Source: Acidobacteriota bacterium
GTDB lineage: Bacteria; Acidobacteriota; Terriglobia; Bryobacterales; Bryobacteraceae
NCBI GenBank assembly: GCA_018268835.1
Contig: JAFDVU010000049.1
Span: forward strand, 1-39,907
Direction: 5' to 3'
Length of the DNA: 39,907 nucleotides
The position numbers and the translations under genes are program-made. The notes under the pieces were generated by a model, which did not search any database, was not told the DNA's origin, and was given only the letters and a program-made list of their open reading frames with translations. This document shows, piece after piece, positions 17,394 to 26,403 of the stretch (the first letter of the stretch is position 1; the number at the start of each line of letters is the position of its first letter).

Positions 17394-20300
17394 ATGCCAA
17401 AAGCTAAAGTACTAGTACGACTGGTGGGGCTGATATGTTTGTGTTCCTCGGTCGCCGGGGCGCAGGAGGTTAGCGCCGGCATTACCGGCAGAATCACGGA
17501 CCCGTCGGGGAGCGCCATTGTCGGCGCCAGCGTTCTGGCTAAGAACGTCGACCGCGGCACTGAGTGGCCCACAACCAGCAACGAGGACGGGATCTATAGT
17601 CTGCCCCGCCTTCCGATCGGAACCTATTCTCTCAAAATTGAGGCGAAGGGCTTCAAGACATCGATCCAGCCTGGGCTGACCCTTGAGGTCAACCAGCGCG
17701 CCCGCCTTGACGTCACGATGGAGATCGGCGGCGTCACCGAAACTGTTACCGTATCGGGGGAGGCGGCGCTGCTGCAGACCGACACTACCCAGGTGGGCTC
17801 GGTGATCAGCGCTTCGACCATCGTCAACACGCCGCTGGTCAGCCGGAATCCCCTCGCCCTCACGCTCCTGGCGCCGGGTGTCACCACCCCCAACCCAAGC
17901 GGCTTTAACACCGGGACCCGGACCGGCGGTGGCGGCCGGCCCTACGTCAACGGCAACCGCGAGGAGGGCAACAACTTCCTTCTGGACGGCGTGGACAATA
18001 ACCAGACTTCCGATAACCTCACCGCCTACCAGCCCAACCTGGATGCCATCGCCGAGTTCAAGATGATCACCAACAACGCATCCGCCGAGTTCGGTAACTT
18101 CCAGGGCGGGATCATCAACGTGGTGATCAAGTCCGGCACCAATGAATTCCACGGCAACGTATTTGAGTACTTCCGCAACGACAAGCTCAACGCCAATAAC
18201 TGGGCCCGTAACTGGACCGTCGGGCAGAACTTCCGCTCGCCCATCCGCTGGAACCAGTTCGGCGGCACCTTCGGCGGGCCAATCAAGAAGGATAAGCTCT
18301 TCTTCTTCGCCGACTACCAGGGCCTGCGGCGCGCCACGCCTCCCAGCGTCAGCGCCACCGTTCTGATGCCCGCCGCCTGGCGTCAAGGCGATTTCTCAAA
18401 CCTGCTCGACCCCAAATACTCCGGTGTCGCGGCCGGGATTCCGCTCTACAACCCCTACTCGGAAAACGCCGCCACCGGCGCCCGCGCGCCCTTCCCCAAC
18501 AACCAGATTCCGGTCAACCTGTTCAATCCGGTGATCAAGAACCTGTTTGCGAATCCGTCGGTCTATCCGCTGCCGACACTTTCCACGCAGAACGTAGTTA
18601 CCGACTCCAACTACTTCTACACTTCGTCGAGCTACGTCAAGTCCGACCAGGGGGACCTCAAACTGGACTATAAGGCCTCCGACAAGGACGATCTGAGCGC
18701 GCGCTATTCCAATGGGCGCCAGGACCAGCCCGGCGTCAACTCCGCGCCGTTCCTGTACAACAGCTTCAATATCGCCCCGTTCCAGAACGGCGTCATCAAC
18801 TGGACCCGGACGATCAACCCGCGCCTTGTCAACGAAGCCCGCGTGGGCGTGAACAACATCATGCTCAACAACGGCGGCGAGGATAAAGGCCTGGGCGATA
18901 TCGCCTCCAAGCTGGGCATGCAGAATGCCGGCACCGGGTTGCTCTCCCTGACGGGCTTTGCCTATACCGCCGGTTTGGGTAATGCCAACATCGGCACGCA
19001 GCAGTTGTTCGCCACCACCACCTATCACTACGCCGACAACGTGAGCATCAATCGCGGCCGCCACATGATGAAGATGGGCGGTAACATCCTGCGCCAGCAG
19101 ATCAATGCGTTCTACGCCGGCAACAATGGGCGCAGCGGTTACATGAACTTCAGCGGACGCTTTACGGCCGCCAACGCCATCAGTCCCGCCGGCAAGCAGG
19201 TCGGCGAGGCCGACTTCATCCTCGGCATGCCGAGCGATTACGGCCGCGGCCTGAGCACCGGCACCTGGGGGCAGCGCAAGACCATCTACGGGTTCTACTT
19301 CCAGGACGACTGGCGCGTCACCAATAACCTGACCCTCAACCTCGGCTTGCGCTGGGAATACCATACCCCGCTCGTCGAGGTCGCCAACCGGCAGTCCAAC
19401 TTCGGCCTGTTCAGCGGCCAGTTGGAGCTTGCCGGACAGAACGGCAACAGCCGCGCGCTCTTCAATCCCTATAAGAAGGACTTCCAGCCGCGCATCGGCT
19501 TCGCCTACACTCCGGACATCCTGAGCAAGAAAATGGTGGTCCGCGGCGCCTACACCGTCTCCTCCTTCATGGAAGGCACCGGCACCAACCTCCGCCTGAC
19601 CATGAATCCCCCGTTCGCCACCGAGTACACCACCCTGTACAACACGCCCAGCTATATCCTCCCCGGATCCACCCTCGACCAGGGGCTTTATGGCCTGAGC
19701 AACTCCGACCCCTTCAAGGGCGCAACCATCCGCCTCTGGGATCCCAACGTCCGCCCCGCGGAAGTCCAGCAGTGGAACCTCACCCTGGAATTCCAGTTGC
19801 CCTCGCAGAACGTGCTGACCGTGGGCTACGTGGGACAGCACGGCACCCACCTGATGGTGGCCATGCCGTACTTCCAGAAGCAACTCATTAACGGCCAGGT
19901 CCTGCAGGGGCCGTACCTCGCCGGCAACGCCGACCTGGTTTCCAAGATCAGCCAGATTTCCGGCACCTGTTCCTGCGCCAACCAGAAGTACAACGCGCTA
20001 CAGACCTCGCTGCACAAGCGCTTCAGCAGCGGCCTGGAATACCAGGTCTCCTATACCTGGTCGAAGGGCATGTCGGACTCGATCGGCTACTACGGCGAAG
20101 GCGGCCAAGCCGGAGGCCAGTCGGCGTACATGCAGAACCTGTATGACCGCCGCAGCGAGTGGGGACCAGCCTACTTCGATATCCAGCAGAATTTCACCAC
20201 GTCCTTGGTCTATGAACTTCCCTTCGGCGCCAAGAAGAAATTCGGCTCCAATTGGAACAAGGCGGTGGACGGCGTTCTCGGCGGCTGGCAGATGGGCGGA

Positions 20301-20723
20301 ATCCTCAGCGCTCACACCGGCTTCCCGCTCACCATCAAGATCAGCGGCGATCCCTCCGGCACCGGCGCCCGCAGCTTCCGCGCCAATGTCGTCGGCACGC
20401 CCAACGATCCCCATAACATCGGGCCGGGCGTTTCCTTCCTGGATGTTACTGCTTACTCGGTCCCCACGGCGCGGACCTTCGGCAACTCCGGCGTCGGCAT
20501 CGTTCGCGGACCTGGCATGAAGCGTCTCGACTTCTCACTCCACAAACAGTTCAACGTCACGGAGAAGAAGTACTTCGAACTGCGCGGCGAAGCCTTCAAC
20601 CTGTTCAATACCCCCATCTTCAATAGTCCCGCTTCGCAGATCATCACCTCTTCCCTCTTCGGACAGATCCGCAGCGCGCAGGGTGAGAGGAACATCGAAA
20701 TGGCAGTGAAGTTCTACTTCTAG
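17394..20723 (+). CDS. TonB-dependent receptor with carboxypeptidase regulatory-like N-domain
   Basis: This 1109-residue outer-membrane receptor is a distant paralogue of the one at 321. A signal peptide covers about 1-23 (ending VAGAQE). A carboxypeptidase regulatory-like sandwich follows at about 28-112, beginning ITGRITDPSGSAIVGA. The plug (about 125-260) contains YVNGNREEGNNFLLDGVDNN and GGIINVVIKSGTNEFHG. A long barrel ends MAVKFYF, with the terminal Phe expected for an outer-membrane barrel. Energy would come from TonB-ExbBD encoded elsewhere. The start at ATG 17394 is backed by GGGAG 6 bases upstream. The ligand is unknown; the neighbouring SDR and DUF5107 genes are only weak hints of sugar metabolism. 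Confidence 0.93.
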   Translation: MPKAKVLVRLVGLICLCSSVAGAQEVSAGITGRITDPSGSAIVGASVLAKNVDRGTEWPTTSNEDGIYSLPRLPIGTYSLKIEAKGFKTSIQPGLTLEVNQRARLDVTMEIGGVTETVTVSGEAALLQTDTTQVGSVISASTIVNTPLVSRNPLALTLLAPGVTTPNPSGFNTGTRTGGGGRPYVNGNREEGNNFLLDGVDNNQTSDNLTAYQPNLDAIAEFKMITNNASAEFGNFQGGIINVVIKSGTNEFHGNVFEYFRNDKLNANNWARNWTVGQNFRSPIRWNQFGGTFGGPIKKDKLFFFADYQGLRRATPPSVSATVLMPAAWRQGDFSNLLDPKYSGVAAGIPLYNPYSENAATGARAPFPNNQIPVNLFNPVIKNLFANPSVYPLPTLSTQNVVTDSNYFYTSSSYVKSDQGDLKLDYKASDKDDLSARYSNGRQDQPGVNSAPFLYNSFNIAPFQNGVINWTRTINPRLVNEARVGVNNIMLNNGGEDKGLGDIASKLGMQNAGTGLLSLTGFAYTAGLGNANIGTQQLFATTTYHYADNVSINRGRHMMKMGGNILRQQINAFYAGNNGRSGYMNFSGRFTAANAISPAGKQVGEADFILGMPSDYGRGLSTGTWGQRKTIYGFYFQDDWRVTNNLTLNLGLRWEYHTPLVEVANRQSNFGLFSGQLELAGQNGNSRALFNPYKKDFQPRIGFAYTPDILSKKMVVRGAYTVSSFMEGTGTNLRLTMNPPFATEYTTLYNTPSYILPGSTLDQGLYGLSNSDPFKGATIRLWDPNVRPAEVQQWNLTLEFQLPSQNVLTVGYVGQHGTHLMVAMPYFQKQLINGQVLQGPYLAGNADLVSKISQISGTCSCANQKYNALQTSLHKRFSSGLEYQVSYTWSKGMSDSIGYYGEGGQAGGQSAYMQNLYDRRSEWGPAYFDIQQNFTTSLVYELPFGAKKKFGSNWNKAVDGVLGGWQMGGILSAHTGFPLTIKISGDPSGTGARSFRANVVGTPNDPHNIGPGVSFLDVTAYSVPTARTFGNSGVGIVRGPGMKRLDFSLHKQFNVTEKKYFELRGEAFNLFNTPIFNSPASQIITSSLFGQIRSAQGERNIEMAVKFYF

Positions 20724-20754
20724 ACTTCACCGCCTGATTCCCGGCTGACCTTCC

Positions 20755-20800
20755 AGGGCCGGCTTCCCGGATCGACCGATCCCGCGAAGCCGGCCCTTTC
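20755..20800. terminator. Perfect stem-loop terminator between convergent genes
   Basis: AGGGCCGGCTTC (20755-20766) pairs perfectly with GAAGCCGGCCCT (20786-20797) around a 19-base loop, followed by TTTC. The stem is long and G+C-rich but the U-tract is short. It lies 31 bases after the receptor stop codon and directly abuts the stop of the convergent DUF5107 gene, so it probably serves both transcripts. Confidence 0.75.
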
Positions 20801-23800
20801 CTATTGCGCCCGCCGCATCGCAGCCCGCCCCACATGATGCGCAAGGTTGCGATCCGGCAGCAGCAGTCCGCTTTCGATCGCCGTCCGCCCTTCCGCCGTG
20901 CGTCCCAGGTCGAACTCCACCATCCCGGCCAGCACCGCGTTCCAGCTTGACCCCGCGCCACGCCCGCCCGGCCGCTGCGCCGCTTCCAGACGCGCCGTCC
21001 AGTCCGCCGCGCGGAACCCCTGCAGCCGCCGCGCCAGTTCGTAGGCGAAGACCAGCCCCTCCATCCCCCGGGAAGACAGCGCCCGCACGCGCTGTTGCGC
21101 CGCGTCGCCGCGTCCGCAGCGCCCTTCGGCCACCCCGAACTCCGCCTGGTTCGCTGACGCGGCAACGAACGGCGCCAGTCCGTCGCGCGTGAACGCCAGC
21201 TCGCCGGCCGCTTCTCCGATGTGGTCCACAATCGCCAGCGCCGCGCTGCAATTCCCCTGCTCCGCGGCCGACGATGCCTCCAGCGCGCGCACCCGGATCC
21301 ACACCTGCCGCACGTTGGTCCCGCCTTCCTCACGCGCGAAGAAGCGGTCCTGGAACAGCCCGCGGGCCTTGTCGAAGCTGCCCGCCTCCGCATACGCCAG
21401 CGCCAGGTCGTAGACCATCCCGGTCGGCATCTGCTTCGCGTCCGGATAGCGCTCCAGCGCGGCCACCGTCTCCGCCGCCGGCCGGCCCAGGATGCCGAGC
21501 GCCGTGCTGATCCCCGTGTACAATTCCGTGTTGGACCTATCCACCGCCAATCCGGCGCGGAACGCCTCTGCGGCCCCCGGCACGTCGCGTCGGATGCGCA
21601 GCAGCGTGCGCCCCAGGTTCGCGTGCAGCACCGGAATCGCCGGGTTGAGCTTTTCCGCGGCGCGCCATTCGGCGATGGCCGCCTCCACCAGTCCGGACGC
21701 CATCCGCAATTCGCCCAGCAGGAATCGCGCCGTCGCATCCGCCGGCCGCAGGCGCGCCGCCTCCTCCATCACTTCCAGCGTCATCGCCCCGCCCGGAAAC
21801 GCGTACGCCGTGGGCAGCATCGCCGCCAGATCGGAATCCGCCGCCGCCGGCTGCCCCATCTTCCGCAGACAGTACGCCCGATAGTACGCCACGATCGGAT
21901 GCCGCTGCGGCAAAGGCACGCCCGGCTCCGTCTGCTCATCCGGCGCCGGCGGATACTGCCGCGCGAGCACCTCCCGCGCCTCCCGCCAAAGCCCCAGACG
22001 CATGTACTCGGCCGCGATCTCCAGCACCCGTTCGGCATCCGAACCCGTCGCGCCCGAAAGGAACAGGCTCACCCCGGGAATCGCCGCATTCGGCGTCCTC
22101 CCCATCGCGCGCTGCACCGCGATCCACTCTTCTCTCGCCCGCTGGTCGCCCGGCTCCACGCGCCGCGCGTCCTCCAGCAGCGATGACGCGCCGGCAAGAT
22201 CCCCCTCGCGCGCAGCCATCTCCGCCAGTTTCACATCGCCCGCCGCGCGGAACTTCGGCATGCGGCGCGCCGCCTCGAATTGAAGCCGCGCCTCCCGCCC
22301 GCGCCCCACTCCCTCGAGCCCGATCCCCAGGTAGTAGGCGATCTCGGGATCCCACGTCGCGCGCGCCGCCGCCGGCTCCAGCCAGCGTACCGCGTCGTCG
22401 TACCGCAACAGCGCCGCCGCCAGCCGTCCCGCCGCCACCCGCAATCCCTGCTCGTCCGGCGATTGCGCCAGCGCCCGCTCGTAGGTCGCGTACGCATCCA
22501 GCAGGTTCCCGTTCAACTCCAGTTCCGTTCCGGCGGCCAGCGCCCCGCCCGATGGCTGCCGCGGCTGCGCACCCGTGCGAATCTCGCTCTCCGGCGCCCA
22601 GTCGTACACGCCCTCTGTGTGCCGCATCAGCGTCCGCCCGCCGGCATCCTTCAGTTCGAATGTGAGCGGCCGCCCCGGCGTGACTGCCGCTTCGAGCGAG
22701 AGCGCGCGGTCCGGCGCCAGGTCCACCGTCTCTTCCTTTACCACCCGCGAGCCATCCAGGATCCGCGCCTTCGCTCCCTTCTCTGCGTGGTTCGGATTGA
22801 AGCCCGCCGCCAGCTTGTTTCCCTCGCGATGCAGGTACAGCACGCCCTCCAGGTTCGCGCGCGTGATCCCGCCGATGCCCCGCACCGGCATCCAGCATTC
22901 GCTGAAGCGGATGCTCTGCCGCGGTTCCAGGAACGAGTACGTTTCCTGGTTGCGCATCAGCCCCGCCTGCACTTCCACGTAACCGCTGTTGTCGTCGGAT
23001 AGCGCGCGCCGCCAGTCCAGCCCGTCGGCATCCACGCCCCACGACCAGATCTTCTTCGCCGGCAGGTCCGCGTAAGCCGCGTAGTGCGCCACGCCGGTCT
23101 GCGTGTGCGGATGGTACACGCCCATGAACGGCTCCCGGCTGCCGTGCACGAAGCGCGACACCGTCCCCGCCTTCTGGTTGCCGATCACGCTCTGGTCCAG
23201 CCCCGCCGAGTTCACCGGCCACGTGTCCACATCGGTGAAGCCGTGGCTCGCCGACCAGCGCATCGGGTACCAGATCTTCGAATCGTCCCACACCCGCACC
23301 CCGGCATTGTTCCACCAGTAGAAGCGGTGGCGTACGTCGCTGCGATTGTAGAGCGTCACCCGCTCTTCCAGCACCGTCGATGCCGGCGCCAGGCGCAACT
23401 CCACCGTCCACTGCATCCCGTACGGGCGGTCGATGTTGCTCACGAACACGCTCGCGCTGCCGTCCCCGTTCTCCGCGAAGGAAAAGTCCACCGGCGACAT
23501 CGACACCCAATTGTGCGACACCGGAAAATTGAATTCGATGCCGAACGCCGCCCACGCGCCGCGATATCCGATCTGCGCCTTCTTGATCGAGGGATTCGCG
23601 TAAAACATCGGCTGCCCGCTGATCTTGTCGATGCACGTATAAAGATGCCCGCCGATATCCGGCAGTACGGAGCACTTCAGGTACTCGTTCTCCAGGTAGA
23701 CCGCGCGCCATGCGGTGTCCGCGCGCTGTCCCGTGAGATGGTCGCGCACCGTGTACGGGTAATTGAACCGGGTGGAGGCGAATTGGTCGAACGGCGGATT

Positions 23801-23926
23801 GGGGTTCGGCGGCCCCTCCTGATAAGTCGGCAGGGTCAGTACGTCCTGCCAGACGCGGACCGCGGCGGGCGCCGCGTACCCACACAGCGCCAGCGCCGCT
23901 GCCAGGGTCAAGCTTCGTGCACGCAT
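20801..23926 (-). CDS. Exported DUF5107 and TPR-repeat protein
   Basis: This 1041-residue protein has a signal peptide (1-21). An N-terminal domain of the DUF5107 type covers roughly 25-350; this is a galactose-mutarotase-like fold recognised here by the NEYLKCSVLPDIGGHLYT region and the YWWNNAGVRVWDD segment. Residues about 440-1040 are TPR-like helical repeats (for example DATARFLLGELRMASGLVEA). Proteins with this layout are widespread in Acidobacteria and Planctomycetes. Carbohydrate binding or processing is often guessed from the fold but has not been established, to my knowledge. The start at ATG 23926 gives a clean signal peptide, though no clear ribosome-binding sequence precedes it. 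Confidence 0.8.
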   Translation of the reverse strand: MRARSLTLAAALALCGYAAPAAVRVWQDVLTLPTYQEGPPNPNPPFDQFASTRFNYPYTVRDHLTGQRADTAWRAVYLENEYLKCSVLPDIGGHLYTCIDKISGQPMFYANPSIKKAQIGYRGAWAAFGIEFNFPVSHNWVSMSPVDFSFAENGDGSASVFVSNIDRPYGMQWTVELRLAPASTVLEERVTLYNRSDVRHRFYWWNNAGVRVWDDSKIWYPMRWSASHGFTDVDTWPVNSAGLDQSVIGNQKAGTVSRFVHGSREPFMGVYHPHTQTGVAHYAAYADLPAKKIWSWGVDADGLDWRRALSDDNSGYVEVQAGLMRNQETYSFLEPRQSIRFSECWMPVRGIGGITRANLEGVLYLHREGNKLAAGFNPNHAEKGAKARILDGSRVVKEETVDLAPDRALSLEAAVTPGRPLTFELKDAGGRTLMRHTEGVYDWAPESEIRTGAQPRQPSGGALAAGTELELNGNLLDAYATYERALAQSPDEQGLRVAAGRLAAALLRYDDAVRWLEPAAARATWDPEIAYYLGIGLEGVGRGREARLQFEAARRMPKFRAAGDVKLAEMAAREGDLAGASSLLEDARRVEPGDQRAREEWIAVQRAMGRTPNAAIPGVSLFLSGATGSDAERVLEIAAEYMRLGLWREAREVLARQYPPAPDEQTEPGVPLPQRHPIVAYYRAYCLRKMGQPAAADSDLAAMLPTAYAFPGGAMTLEVMEEAARLRPADATARFLLGELRMASGLVEAAIAEWRAAEKLNPAIPVLHANLGRTLLRIRRDVPGAAEAFRAGLAVDRSNTELYTGISTALGILGRPAAETVAALERYPDAKQMPTGMVYDLALAYAEAGSFDKARGLFQDRFFAREEGGTNVRQVWIRVRALEASSAAEQGNCSAALAIVDHIGEAAGELAFTRDGLAPFVAASANQAEFGVAEGRCGRGDAAQQRVRALSSRGMEGLVFAYELARRLQGFRAADWTARLEAAQRPGGRGAGSSWNAVLAGMVEFDLGRTAEGRTAIESGLLLPDRNLAHHVGRAAMRRAQ

Positions 23927-23977
23927 AATTGAAGTCGCGGGAATACACGCCGCGAATTCATCCTACACCCTGACGCG

Positions 23978-23998
23978 GTAGCGCAGGCCTCCCGGCCT
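23978..23998. repeat. REP-like palindrome, copy 1
   Basis: This 21-base sequence has the core GTAGCGCAGGCCTCC followed by CGGCCT. AGGCC and GGCCT form the arms of a small hairpin. Closely related copies occur at 36801-36823 and 36887-36908. It lies between the divergent DUF5107 and TPR genes. Confidence 0.6.
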
Positions 23999-24067
23999 CC
24001 AACCCTTCTCACCGGAACTAACTCCCCTATCTACCAAAGGTAACTTCCCCCCCGCGCCCCCGGCTCC

Positions 24068-24073
24068 TATACT
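24068..24073 (+). promoter_or_regulatory. Possible -10 box giving a leaderless transcript
   Basis: TATACT ends 7 bases before the ATG at 24080, so transcription from it would begin at or next to the start codon. No ribosome-binding sequence is present, which fits leaderless translation. No good -35 hexamer was seen. Confidence 0.35.
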
Positions 24074-24079
24074 CAGGCT

Positions 24080-24997
24080 ATGATTTGGGCCATCGCGGCC
24101 GCCGTCGCCATTCTCCTCATTCACCTCTTCCTGAACCAGCCGTCGCGCAAGTCCAGGGCGCTCTGCTACTCCGCCATGCGCGCCGGCAAACGCGGCAACT
24201 GGACGCTCGCGGCGAATTTCTGCGCCGAAGCCCACGCCACCGCCGGCAAATTGAAGGAGCCCGCCCGCTCCCGGATGCAGGCCCTGGTCGATATCCAGTG
24301 GGCTCACGTGCTGCACCGCCAGGGGCGCCTCGCCGAAGCCCGCGAAAAGATCGAGCGCGGCATCGCCGACACCGAACGCCTCTTCGCCGCCCCGCCCGGC
24401 ATCCTCGCCGGAGCCTATCTCTGGTGGGGCGACCTCTGCATGGACCTCAACCTCCACCAGGACGCCGAAGCCCACTACCGCCATGCCTTCGAGGACGACG
24501 TAGCCCGCGACAACCTCCTCGGCATCATCTCCGACCTCCAGCGGCTTGCCGACTGCCTCCTCAGCCTCGACCGCCGCGCGGATGCCGAACCCGTTATCGA
24601 GCGTGCCATCGCCGCCGAAATCCGCCAGACGCGCGAATTGGCCGCCGCCCGCGGCCACAAATTCGACGAGCATCGGATCACGCCCCTCTCCGCCTCCCGC
24701 CTGCACCTCTGCCGCGGCGAATACGACGATGCCTGCCGCGTCTATCGCTTCCAGATTGAGCGCTGGTGCACGCCGAAGAATCGCCCCAATAACATCGACC
24801 CCGGCCTGATGTACCTGCAACTGGCCGTGGCCGAGGAACGCGCCGGCCGCTTCGAGGAAGCCGCCCGCGCCTACGAAGAAGCCGCCTCCGCGTTCGAACG
24901 CGACTGGTGCCCGGGCCACCCCAGGGCGCTCGCCGCCCGCGATGCCCTGGCCTCGCTCGAATCCCGCGCCCTCACTGCTCGCTTGACGCGCTCTTAG
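24080..24997 (+). CDS. Membrane-anchored TPR-like protein of unknown function
   Basis: This 305-residue protein has one N-terminal membrane segment (MIWAIAAAVAILLIHLFL, 1-18). The remainder is helical and TPR-like, with repeated pairs such as RLAEAREKIERGIADTE and RFEEAARAYEEAASAFE. It probably acts as a membrane-tethered protein-protein scaffold; the partners are unknown. Its last 26 bases overlap the end of the convergent gene at 24972. A TATACT box just before the ATG suggests a leaderless transcript. Confidence 0.75.
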   Translation: MIWAIAAAVAILLIHLFLNQPSRKSRALCYSAMRAGKRGNWTLAANFCAEAHATAGKLKEPARSRMQALVDIQWAHVLHRQGRLAEAREKIERGIADTERLFAAPPGILAGAYLWWGDLCMDLNLHQDAEAHYRHAFEDDVARDNLLGIISDLQRLADCLLSLDRRADAEPVIERAIAAEIRQTRELAAARGHKFDEHRITPLSASRLHLCRGEYDDACRVYRFQIERWCTPKNRPNNIDPGLMYLQLAVAEERAGRFEEAARAYEEAASAFERDWCPGHPRALAARDALASLESRALTARLTRS

Positions 24998-25466
24998 TCA
25001 GCTTCTGGATTTCGTCCCAGTGCTGTTCCACAAACGCCAGGTTCGCCTTGCTGACCAGCTTCAGCATGTCCGGCGGATATTCCTTGTACGCCCCCGATTT
25101 CTTGAAGCCCACCGCCATAGTCGCCTGCGTCAGGGTCATGATGCCTACCGCGTACTCGCGCGGTTTCAGCCCGCTCGCCGCCAGCGCGGAGACCACCTCC
25201 GGAAGCCCGCTCATCTTCCGGTCCATCTCATCCAGCGTCTTGCTGTCGGAGATGCCGGCGTAGTCCGGGTGACGCCGGGAAAGCTCCCCCAAAGCCTTCG
25301 TCGCCCGATCCAGCTTCTGCAGTTTGTCCGTGGTTAGTGCGTAGTTGTAGAGTTCCTTCTGGTCGGCGCCGTCCGATCCCTTGCCGCCCTGCGCCGCGGC
25401 CCCTGCCGCCGCCACCAGGCCCGCCACAACCGCCGCCGCCACCCTGCACTGTCGTCCGAATGCCAT
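24972..25466 (-). CDS. Small secreted protein of unknown function
   Basis: This 164-residue protein has a signal peptide (about 1-25, ending AGAAAQG) and a mature helical part of about 140 residues with no motif I recognise. A strong ribosome-binding sequence, AGGAGG, lies a few bases before ATG 25466. The 3' end overlaps the convergent TPR gene by 26 bases. Conserved-looking stretches include the LPEVVSALAASGLKPREY region and the C-terminal segment NLAFVEQHWDEI. Codon use matches the neighbours. Confidence 0.78.
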   Translation of the reverse strand: MAFGRQCRVAAAVVAGLVAAAGAAAQGGKGSDGADQKELYNYALTTDKLQKLDRATKALGELSRRHPDYAGISDSKTLDEMDRKMSGLPEVVSALAASGLKPREYAVGIMTLTQATMAVGFKKSGAYKEYPPDMLKLVSKANLAFVEQHWDEIQKLTKSASSEQ

Positions 25467-25608
25467 GTTCCCTCCTGGTTCCGTTCCTGCTGCTTTAGAT
25501 TACGCACGAAAACCCGAAGCGCGGGATCACCCCCCGGTTTCCAAACATTTTCACCCCATTCTGTTTGCGTGCGTTCCGGTGTATTCTGGAATGTCGGAGG
25601 GACATTAG

Positions 25609-26388
25609 ATCCTTAAGTTCTGCGTGCTGGCAAGCGGGAGTTCGGGCAACGCGGCCCTGCTGGCCACCGACAATACGCGCATCCTCGTGGACGCCGGCTT
25701 GAGCATGCTCCAGATCCGCAAGCGGCTGGCCGCCATCGGCGAATCCCTGGAATCGCTCGACGCCGTCCTCGTTACCCACGAACACTCCGATCACGTGGCC
25801 GGATTGCCCGTCCTCGCGCGCAATCGCGACCTGCGCGCCGCCTACTACCTCACCCACCTCACCGAACCGGCCATCGATTGGGGTGAGACCCGTCCGGCGC
25901 GCGTCGAGCGCTTTCAGGCCGGCAGCGCCTTCACCGTTGGCGATATCGAAGTGCAGAGCTTCAGCATCCCGCACGACGCCCGCGACCCGGTCGGCTTCGC
26001 CTTCGCCTCGCAGGGCATCCGCGTCGGCATCGCCACCGACCTCGGCTACGTCCCCGAATCGATCAAGTTTCACCTCCGGCGCATGGATGTGCTCCTGCTC
26101 GAAGCCAACCACGATCTCGACATGCTCAAGGTCGGACCCTATCCCTGGAGCGTCAAGCAGCGCGTGATGAGCCGCGTCGGCCACCTTTCCAACCTGCACA
26201 TGTCGGACTACCTGATGCAGGACCTGGAATCGTGCACGTCGCACGTCGTGCTCGGCCACCTGAGCGAGCAGAACAACCATCCTGCTATCGTGCGGATGAT
26301 GGCTGCCGAAGCCATCGAGCGGCGCGGTTTCTCCACACGGCTCTCCATCGCCGCCCAGCACGCCCCCGGTGAAGTATTTCAGCTTTAG
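25609..26388 (+). CDS. MBL-fold metallo-hydrolase, YycJ/WalJ-like, with apparent ATC start
   Basis: This protein of about 259 residues is a metallo-beta-lactamase-fold enzyme of the YycJ/WalJ group, which are double-strand DNA 5'-3' exonuclease-like proteins. The signature LASGSSGN and the metal motif THEHSDHVAG are present, with further His/Asp ligands in the PHDA, ATDLG and LGHLSEQN segments. The start is unusual. GGAGGG at 25596-25601 is ideally placed 7 bases before ATC 25609, giving MLKFCVLASGSSGN, the family's normal N-terminus. The nearest accepted start, GTG 25624, is 22 bases from the ribosome-binding site and would cut off the first strand. A TAG at 25606 blocks any start further up. 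The gene ends 15 bases before purB. Confidence 0.88.
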   Translation: MLKFCVLASGSSGNAALLATDNTRILVDAGLSMLQIRKRLAAIGESLESLDAVLVTHEHSDHVAGLPVLARNRDLRAAYYLTHLTEPAIDWGETRPARVERFQAGSAFTVGDIEVQSFSIPHDARDPVGFAFASQGIRVGIATDLGYVPESIKFHLRRMDVLLLEANHDLDMLKVGPYPWSVKQRVMSRVGHLSNLHMSDYLMQDLESCTSHVVLGHLSEQNNHPAIVRMMAAEAIERRGFSTRLSIAAQHAPGEVFQL

Positions 26389-26403
26389 GAACGAAGCAAA
26401 ACC

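Noticed and set aside
21221..22186. 321-codon plus-strand frame inside the DUF5107 gene
   Set aside because: It is an Arg/His-rich mirror of the TPR region with no ribosome-binding sequence or motif.
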